Positions 58,570 through 64,000 of a stretch of 64,000 nt of DNA are shown here, in pieces (the first letter of the stretch is position 1; the number at the start of each line of letters is the position of its first letter). Made by a program: the position numbers and the translations under genes. The notes under the pieces were generated by a model. That model made no database searches, had not been told where the DNA came from, and worked only from the letters and a program-made list of their open reading frames with translations. Source of the stretch: Massilia soli (lineage in GTDB: Bacteria; Pseudomonadota; Gammaproteobacteria; Burkholderiales; Burkholderiaceae_D); NCBI RefSeq assembly GCF_016809835.1, contig NZ_JAFBIL020000002.1, positions 496,001 to 560,000 of the forward strand, written 5' to 3'.

Positions 58570-58967
58570 GCGGGCTCGCCGCTCATGTAGACAAGCTCCC
58601 AGGTGTGTCCGTCCAGGTCGTCGAAACTACGGGAATACATGAAGCCGTGGTCCTGCGGCGCGCGTGGCGACGTGCCGCCGGCGGCCAGTGCCTTTGCCAC
58701 CATGCTGTCTACCTCGCCGCGGCTTTCGCACGACAGGCAGGTCAGCACTTCCGTTACCTCATTGGCCTTCGCGATCTGCTTGTCGGTGAAGGTCTTGAAG
58801 AACTCTTCCGTCAGCAGCATCGCGTAGATGCTGTTGTCGGAAATTACCATGCAGGCGCCTTGCTCGTTGGTGAACTGCGCATTGAACGTGTAGCCCAATG
58901 CGGAGAAGAATTCCTTGGACTTGTTCAGGTCTTTGACTGGCAGGTTGACGAAGATTTGCTTGTTCAT
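58566..58967 (-). CDS. VOC family protein (glyoxalase/bleomycin-resistance fold)
   Basis: A 133-residue vicinal-oxygen-chelate protein. It starts MNKQIFVNLPVKDLNKSKEFFSALGYTFN and ends FDDLDGHTWELVYM, the typical beta-alpha-beta-beta-beta ends of the fold. It resembles the glyoxalase-like group with PRAPQDHGFMYSRSFDDLDGH. Enzymatic function is unknown. Its last codons and stop lie inside the repeat-derived 25-bp tandem duplication. Confidence 0.88.
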   Translation of the reverse strand: MNKQIFVNLPVKDLNKSKEFFSALGYTFNAQFTNEQGACMVISDNSIYAMLLTEEFFKTFTDKQIAKANEVTEVLTCLSCESRGEVDSMVAKALAAGGTSPRAPQDHGFMYSRSFDDLDGHTWELVYMSGEPA

Positions 58968-59092
58968 GGTGTTCCCTCGTGTTGGTTGATTGGGTGCTTC
59001 TTCACTTTCGACGTTTCAGCTGCTGGAAAATCGACAGAGTTGCAGAGTTTTTTTGGCGGAGTGTATTATCTGCAAAAAACCTTGGAGCGAAT

Positions 59093-59407
59093 ATGAAGAA
59101 ACTGATGATTTTGGGCGTCATTGCTCTGGCCGGATGCGGCAAAAGCGGTGACGCGCTCACCCCGCTTGACGCTGCCGCCCGTCAAACCTGCATGAATACC
59201 ATCGAGTCGCGCGCGACAAATGCCAAGTCGGTTTCCTACATTAACAAGGACCCGGCCATCACCAAGGATCCCCAAGGGCAGTTGCAGGTGTCGATCGACT
59301 TCTCGGCGAAGAATGAGATTGGCATGGCCTCGAGAATGGTGGCGAAGTGCGTGGTCAGTGCCGATGGCAAGACCCTGGTGGATATTGCTGTCAGAGAGAA
59401 CCGCTAG
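59093..59407 (+). CDS. Small lipoprotein of unknown function
   Basis: A 104-residue protein with a short lipoprotein signal MKKLMILGVIALAGC (lipidated Cys15). The mature part has two further cysteines (ARQTCMNTIESR and MVAKCVVSADG) and reads like a small periplasmic beta domain (GQLQVSIDFSAKNEIG). The ATG at 59093 has a GGAG site 5 bases upstream. The frame is open further upstream but without a sensible N-terminus. No family recognised. Confidence 0.75.
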   Translation: MKKLMILGVIALAGCGKSGDALTPLDAAARQTCMNTIESRATNAKSVSYINKDPAITKDPQGQLQVSIDFSAKNEIGMASRMVAKCVVSADGKTLVDIAVRENR

Positions 59408-59415
59408 GCATCATC

Positions 59416-59494
59416 CGTCGTTCCCGCGAAAGCGGGAACCCATGCTGAATGCTCACCACGCTCCGTATAGGTTCCCGCTTCCGCGGGAACGACG
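59416..59494. repeat. Paired REP-like palindromic repeat, locus 4
   Basis: CGTCGTTCCCGCGAAAGCGGGAACC at 59416-59440 faces the inverted unit GGTTCCCGC...GCGGGAACGACG at 59470-59494. It lies between converging genes and may also act as a bidirectional transcript end. Confidence 0.72.
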
Positions 59495-59497
59495 AGG

Positions 59498-60826
59498 CTA
59501 GTAGCCGATCTGCGTCGTTGCGCGCGGGATCGTGTAAATCTGCTTCTGCCGCCCGTCAATGTAGCGGAAGCCTGTTTCATCGAAGTAGCCATCTTCCTCC
59601 AGCATCACACGTACCTTCTTGCCCCATTCCGGCACAGTCGATTCCGCGTTAAGCTCAATTGAATACGCGGTCTTGTAGTGCATCGGGAAATCACCGCTGC
59701 CGGCCACACCGCCCTGGGCGTCCCACATGCCAATCGTCGGGCCGGCCGCGTGGCCGTGCAGCCCAAGCGGGTGAGTGTAGATCGTCGCGCCGATGCCTTC
59801 GGTTTTCGCTTGCGCCAGCGATGCCGCCAAAATCTCGTTGCCGCTGCGTCCTTGCTTGAAGTGGCCGGTCAGAATGTCCTGCAGGCGGTTGCCGTTGGCG
59901 AAGGCTGTCTTTAGCGATGCCGGCACGTCTTTCTCGCCAGGCTTCAGAACATAGGCATGCTGTTGCACGTCGGTGTTCAGGCGCAGGTAGTTGATGCCGA
60001 TGTCGACGTGCAGCAGGTCGCCAGGAACGATCACGTCGTTCTTCGGACGCGATGCGAAGTCCTTGGCTTCGCCAGAATCTTTTCGCTGGATCGATACCGT
60101 TGGGTGGAACCACGTGTCGTAGCCGCTGTCACGAATTTTCTGGCGGAACCACCATTCGACATCCGCAGTCGTTGTTATGCCCGGCGTAATCACCTGTTCG
60201 GAAAAGCCCGTGGCAATAATCTTGTGCGTCGCGCTGACCAGCTGCGGGTAAAGCTGCATCTCGCGTTCGGTGCGCGCTTCCAGCCACATGACGGCCAGTT
60301 TCTCGGCTGACACGACTTTGTTCTTGAAGCCGGCAGGCAGCGTACGCATGAACTCGGCATGGTCGGTCTGGTCCATGCCGTCAGCGTGGCCATACGACAT
60401 CGACGTGTTGATGGCAATCTTGTTCGGATTGCGCGTCTTGATCACGTCAGCCAGCGCGTCCCACTGATCGGGGAAGCGCTTCATGTCCCACGCGCCTTTG
60501 ATGGCCGTGCCGACGTCGTAGCGGGCCACGGCCAGCTTCTCGTATTTGGATGTTGTCGGGTTTTGGTAGAACACCAGGATGGTCCGGCGGCGGGCATTGA
60601 GCCATTCCGCCGGCAACATGGTCTTCAGGACCGGGTCTTCATTGTATTCGCGCGAGATCAGCACCCACATGTCGACGTTGTTCTTCTTCATCAACTCGGG
60701 CAGCAGAACATCCAGGCGTTCCGCCAGAATTTCGTTGACGACCCGCGCTTGCTCGCGAACCGGTATGGCCTGCGCGTGCGCGAAGCCTGCTGCGGTGAGA
60801 AGTGCGGCTAACAGAAGTTTTTTCAT
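59498..60826 (-). CDS. Exported M24 family metallopeptidase (Xaa-Pro aminopeptidase-like)
   Basis: A 442-residue protein with a Sec signal peptide (MKKLLLAALLTAAGFAHA). The N-terminal creatinase-like domain is followed by a pita-bread domain (about 200-430). Metal ligands are visible as Asp in LLHVDIGINYL and NTDVQQHAYV, His in HPLGLHGHAAGP, and Glu in SIELNAES and RVMLEEDGYF. It probably trims N-terminal residues from proline-containing peptides in the periplasm. A single gene, upstream of a small membrane-protein gene on the same strand. Confidence 0.87.
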   Translation of the reverse strand: MKKLLLAALLTAAGFAHAQAIPVREQARVVNEILAERLDVLLPELMKKNNVDMWVLISREYNEDPVLKTMLPAEWLNARRRTILVFYQNPTTSKYEKLAVARYDVGTAIKGAWDMKRFPDQWDALADVIKTRNPNKIAINTSMSYGHADGMDQTDHAEFMRTLPAGFKNKVVSAEKLAVMWLEARTEREMQLYPQLVSATHKIIATGFSEQVITPGITTTADVEWWFRQKIRDSGYDTWFHPTVSIQRKDSGEAKDFASRPKNDVIVPGDLLHVDIGINYLRLNTDVQQHAYVLKPGEKDVPASLKTAFANGNRLQDILTGHFKQGRSGNEILAASLAQAKTEGIGATIYTHPLGLHGHAAGPTIGMWDAQGGVAGSGDFPMHYKTAYSIELNAESTVPEWGKKVRVMLEEDGYFDETGFRYIDGRQKQIYTIPRATTQIGY

Positions 60827-60845
60827 TGATATCCCGGCGCGGTGT

Positions 60846-61046
60846 TCAGTTCTGGTGGGTGAAGAATACGAAGATAAACGCGATGAGTCCCAGCACGATC
60901 AGGCCGATGATGAAGTAGCGCATGGTTGTCGCCAATGACTTCACCGCCTTGTTCGCGCCTTCGTTGAGCTTGCCTCGCTTGCTCGCCTTGTTCATGATCG
61001 TCCAGAACAAAAAGAACAGCGCGGCAAGCGTGATGACGTATTTCAT
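60846..61046 (-). CDS. Small two-helix membrane protein
   Basis: A 66-residue protein with helices at about 3-17 (VITLAALFFLFWTIM) and 43-62 (RYFIIGLIVLGLIAFIFVFF) around a basic loop (NKASKRGKLNEGANKAVKS). No family recognised. It lies 7 bases after the aldehyde dehydrogenase gene and 19 bases before the M24 peptidase gene, all on the same strand, so it may be part of one transcript. Confidence 0.65.
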   Translation of the reverse strand: MKYVITLAALFFLFWTIMNKASKRGKLNEGANKAVKSLATTMRYFIIGLIVLGLIAFIFVFFTHQN

Positions 61047-61053
61047 ATGGTCC

Positions 61054-62484
61054 TTAAACGCCGCAGTACGCGGTCTTCACCGTGGTGAAGAATTCCGCTG
61101 CATAAGTGCCTTGCTCACGTGAACCGTAGCTGGAGCCTTTGCTGCCGCCGAAGGGCACGTGGTAGTCGACCCCGGCGGTGGGCACGTTGACCATCACCAT
61201 GCCGGCCTGGGCGTGGCGCTTGAAGTGGGTGGCGTGCTTCAGCGATTGCGTCACGATGCCGCTCGACAGGCCGAACTGCGTGTCGTTCGCCAGCGCCAGT
61301 GCGTGTTCGTAATTATCAGCCGGGATTACGCTCGCGACCGGGCCAAAGATTTCTTCGCGGCTGATGCGCATGTCGTTGCTGCAGTCGGTGAACAGGGCAG
61401 GGCGCAGGTAGAAGCCTGGCGTCGCGCCGTCGATACGTTCGCCGCCGAACGCCAGCGTCGCGCCTTCGTCGCGGCCGATGCGGATGTAGTCCAGGTCCTG
61501 GTCGAGCTGGCTCTGGTCGACGACCGGGCCGATGTCGGTGCCTGCCGCGAGCGCGTCGCCAATGGTCAGGCTGGCCAGCTTTTCTTTTACTGCGGCCACA
61601 AATGCGGGGTAAATATCTTTCTCGACAATCAGGCGGCTCGATGCGGTGCAGCGCTGGCCGGTGGAGAAGAACGAGCCTTGCACGGCGCAGTTGACGGCCG
61701 TCGCCAGGTCGGCGTCGTTGAGCACCACCAGCGGATTCTTGCCGCCCATTTCCAGCTGCATCTTGGCGAGGCGGCCAATCGCGGCCTGCGCGACCTTGGC
61801 GCCGGTGCCGACCGAGCCCGTAAAGCTGATCGCATTGACGCGGCGGTCATTCAGGAACGCCTGGCCGACAACGCTGCCGCGGCCCATCACCAGGTTGAAT
61901 ACGCCGTTCGGCAAGCCGGCGCGGCTGATGATCTCGGCCAGTGCCCAGGCGCTGCCGGGCACCAGTTCCGCCGGTTTCAGCAGTACGCAGTTGCCGTAGG
62001 CGAGGGCAGGGGCGATTTTCCACGCGGGAATTGCGATCGGGAAGTTCCATGGGGCGATGATGCCGACCACGCCCACCGGCTCGCGGGTGATCTCAATGTC
62101 AAGGTTAGGACGCACCGAGGGCAGCTTGTCGCCGCGCAGGCGCAGGCATTCCTGGGCGAAGAACTTGAAGATCGCGCCGGCGCGGGCCGCTTCGCCGATG
62201 CCTTCGATGCGGGTCTTGCCTTCTTCGCGCGATAGCAAAGTGCCGAGTTCTTCCTTGCGGGCGATGATTTCGGTGCCGATCTTGTCGAGCGCGTCGGCGC
62301 GCATCTGGATGTTCGACAGCGCCCAGCCGGGCGCAGCCGCCGACGCGGCGGCGATGGCCAGTTCGGCTTGCTGCGCGTCGGCTTGCGCGTAGTGCCCGAT
62401 GACGTCGCCTGTGTTGGAGGGATTGATGTTGGCGGTGCTGCTTGCACCGTTCAGCCAGGCGCCGTCGATATAGTTCTGTTTCAT
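61054..62484 (-). CDS. Aldehyde dehydrogenase family protein
   Basis: A 476-residue NAD(P)-dependent enzyme. The cofactor segment is GIIAPWNFPIAIPAWKIAPALAYGN, then SFTGSVGTG, the general-base Glu in QLEMGGKNP and the nucleophile Cys in FFSTGQRCTASSR. It resembles ketoglutaric-semialdehyde (2,5-dioxopentanoate) dehydrogenases of sugar-acid catabolism, but specificity is uncertain. ATG 62484 overlaps the stop of the upstream amylase gene. The coupling is unusual functionally. Confidence 0.88.
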   Translation of the reverse strand: MKQNYIDGAWLNGASSTANINPSNTGDVIGHYAQADAQQAELAIAAASAAAPGWALSNIQMRADALDKIGTEIIARKEELGTLLSREEGKTRIEGIGEAARAGAIFKFFAQECLRLRGDKLPSVRPNLDIEITREPVGVVGIIAPWNFPIAIPAWKIAPALAYGNCVLLKPAELVPGSAWALAEIISRAGLPNGVFNLVMGRGSVVGQAFLNDRRVNAISFTGSVGTGAKVAQAAIGRLAKMQLEMGGKNPLVVLNDADLATAVNCAVQGSFFSTGQRCTASSRLIVEKDIYPAFVAAVKEKLASLTIGDALAAGTDIGPVVDQSQLDQDLDYIRIGRDEGATLAFGGERIDGATPGFYLRPALFTDCSNDMRISREEIFGPVASVIPADNYEHALALANDTQFGLSSGIVTQSLKHATHFKRHAQAGMVMVNVPTAGVDYHVPFGGSKGSSYGSREQGTYAAEFFTTVKTAYCGV

Positions 62485-63824
62485 TGTTGTCCTTGTTTCT
62501 TGGTGTCGATTTTCCAGCTCCAGGCCGCCATCGTCGTGCGCGCCTTGGCGCCGCCGAGGGCATATTGCTGCGGGGCTGCAGAGACATTCGCGATGACGGT
62601 GACGCTGTTGCCTTCCCGCTTGCGGCGGTAGGCAATGACCTTGTCGTTGTCGGTATCGATGAATTCGAGCGCGCCGCCGTACTGGCCGTTCCACAGCGCT
62701 TGGTTATCCTTCTTCAGCTTCAGCAGGTCGCGGTAGAAGCCTTCAAACTGGTAAGTTTTCCATGCAATCTGGTCTTTCTCGAAGAACGCCAGGCGCTTGT
62801 CGAGGCCCGATTCCTGGCCGCTGTAGATCAGTGGCATGCCCGGGAGGGTGGCAGCGAGCACGGCCATCGTCTTGAAAGCCGGGCCGTAGAGCTCGGTATC
62901 GCTGCCTTGCCAGGAGTTGAAGTCGTGGTTGTTGGTGAAGCGCATGCGGTAAGCGTGCGCCGGGAACACCTTGTCCGGGTGCGTGAACACGCGCTTGAGT
63001 TCGTCGGCGTCGGCCTTGCCCTTGGCGACCTGTTTCATCACGTCGGCCAGGTCCCAGCCGTAGGTCATGTCGAACGCTTGTTCGTGCAACTTGGGTTCGG
63101 CCCATTCAGCCAGCATGAACATCGGCTTGATCTTGTCGAGCTCGGCGCGGGCCTGGTTCCAGAACGGAATCGGCAGCAGGCCGGCGACGTCGCAGCGGAA
63201 GCCGTCGATGTCGGCTTCGCGCACCCAGAAGGCCATCGCATCGGTCATTGCTTTCCAGACTTCCGGCTTGCTGTAGTCGAGTGCGACCACGTCGGTCCAG
63301 TATTCGGGTTCGGCGCCTTCGAGGAAGGTGACCGGATAGATTTCACCCTTGTCGTTCTTTTTGTACCAGTCGTTGTGTTCGCTTACCCATGGGTTGTCCC
63401 AGGCGGTGTGGTTGGCGACCCAGTCGAGGATGACGCGCATGCCCAGGCCGTGCGCCTGTTTCACCAGGCGCTTCATGTCGTCCATGGTGCCGAATTCGGG
63501 ATTGACGGCGGTATAGTCGCGTACCGCGTAGTAGCTGCCGAGCTTCCCTTTGCGGTTCTTTTCGCCGATTGGTTGTACAGGCATCAACCAAAGGATGTCG
63601 ACGCCCATTTTTTTTAGCCGTGGAAGGTGCGCAGCGAACGCATTTATCGTGCCTTCTTCCGTATATTGGCGTATGTTAACTTCATAGATGTTGGCGTCGC
63701 GCGACCAGGCGGGATGCTGCACCGCGGCGGGAGCGGCGGATCCGGAGGTTTGCGCATGGACAGGAAGGACGCCGGCGCACAGCGCGATGATCAGGTAAGC
63801 GAATGGGCGCGCGGTGAATTTCAT
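62481..63824 (-). CDS. GH13 alpha-amylase family protein (exported)
   Basis: A 447-residue protein with a signal peptide (MKFTARPFAYLIIALCAGVLPVHA). The GH13 barrel runs from IYEVNIRQYTEEGT. Catalytic residues are in IDGFRCDVAG (nucleophile Asp), MFMLAEWAEP (acid/base Glu) and RFTNNHDFNS (third Asp). A small C-terminal beta domain (YRRKREGNSVTVIANVS) follows. It likely hydrolyses maltooligosaccharides in the periplasm, alongside the GH13 enzyme at 56453. The ATG at 63824 has an AAGG site and starts the signal peptide. Confidence 0.9.
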   Translation of the reverse strand: MKFTARPFAYLIIALCAGVLPVHAQTSGSAAPAAVQHPAWSRDANIYEVNIRQYTEEGTINAFAAHLPRLKKMGVDILWLMPVQPIGEKNRKGKLGSYYAVRDYTAVNPEFGTMDDMKRLVKQAHGLGMRVILDWVANHTAWDNPWVSEHNDWYKKNDKGEIYPVTFLEGAEPEYWTDVVALDYSKPEVWKAMTDAMAFWVREADIDGFRCDVAGLLPIPFWNQARAELDKIKPMFMLAEWAEPKLHEQAFDMTYGWDLADVMKQVAKGKADADELKRVFTHPDKVFPAHAYRMRFTNNHDFNSWQGSDTELYGPAFKTMAVLAATLPGMPLIYSGQESGLDKRLAFFEKDQIAWKTYQFEGFYRDLLKLKKDNQALWNGQYGGALEFIDTDNDKVIAYRRKREGNSVTVIANVSAAPQQYALGGAKARTTMAAWSWKIDTKKQGQQ

Positions 63825-64000
63825 CTGTGGCCTTCTGTCAGCAAGAAAAGAAATAGTTGCGGTGAGAATAATACACGGTGGCGTGCGCCGCCGGTACGCC
63901 CAAGGGCGTAGCAAGAGATTTTACGGGGCCGTCCGAAGAGCTTGGTTTAAAGCAAGCTGCGCTTATGTGTGGTAACGGACGGAACGAGAGTGAAAATCAG
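63825..64000. other. Upstream region of the terminal amylase gene
   Basis: No gene is visible in these 176 bases. They probably hold the amylase promoter; on the minus strand TATTAT occurs near 63870 but without a clear minus-35 partner. A loose palindrome around AAGC...GCTT near 63951-63965 could be a LacI-type operator, but the match is too weak to assign. Confidence 0.3.

Noticed and set aside
63951-63965. LacI-type operator upstream of the terminal amylase
   Set aside because: The palindrome is too imperfect to claim without a regulator gene in view.

Overview
The window looks like chromosomal DNA of a high-GC Gram-negative betaproteobacterium, most likely Oxalobacteraceae (Massilia/Telluria/Duganella type). 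This is inferred from protein sequence style, a complete Tol-Pal operon, a type IV pilus minor-pilin operon next to glyA-nrdR and the riboflavin genes, and the small bacterial SRP RNA. No database search was possible. Most of it is core housekeeping sequence; accessory material is limited to a few small patches.

Layout. 1-8.1 kb: a minus-strand Mrp/Pha cation/proton antiporter operon (fused mrpAB, then C, D, E, F, G) with two universal stress proteins upstream. 8.2-10.7 kb: a decayed patch holding a frameshifted L,D-transpeptidase, a fragment of a second mrpB, and a visibly more AT-rich islet. The islet carries a double-glycine bacteriocin-like peptide gene whose second codon is a stop, and a small membrane protein gene. 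It ends at a tRNA-Lys gene with an altered 3' half. 10.8-16.1 kb: ybgC-tolQ-tolR-tolA-tolB-pal-cpoB (minus strand). 16.2-19.2 kb: a perfect 35-bp palindrome, a YdfG-type dehydrogenase, then glyA behind a ZTP-type riboswitch, and nrdR. 19.3-26 kb: pilV-pilW-pilX-pilY1-pilE-fimT, mostly joined by ATGA stop/start overlaps. 26-33 kb: ribD-ribE, a convergent M16 peptidase, then ribBA-ribH-nusB. 33-39.6 kb: a lytic transglycosylase, ubiD, ffs (SRP RNA) and dnaX-ybaB-recR.

39.7-64 kb: a glycosyltransferase/deacetylase pair, a penicillin-acylase family protein, and a hybrid histidine kinase paired with a response regulator carrying GGDEF and EAL domains. Then come cstA-ybdD divergent from a Cache-domain two-component system, tRNA-Ser(TGA), and an ArsR-regulated quinone-oxidoreductase-like gene with a monooxygenase-domain gene downstream. 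The end of the window holds two GH13 alpha-amylase family enzymes, a VOC protein, a secreted M24 peptidase, an aldehyde dehydrogenase and small lipoproteins.

Regulatory highlights visible in the sequence are the ZTP aptamer with its own promoter before glyA, two operators of identical architecture around the arsR-like gene, direct and inverted repeats between cstA and its divergent two-component genes, and an exact-consensus sigma-70 promoter for tRNA-Lys. A family of paired palindromic REP-like repeats occurs at four intergenic sites. No insertion sequence, prophage or CRISPR array was seen.
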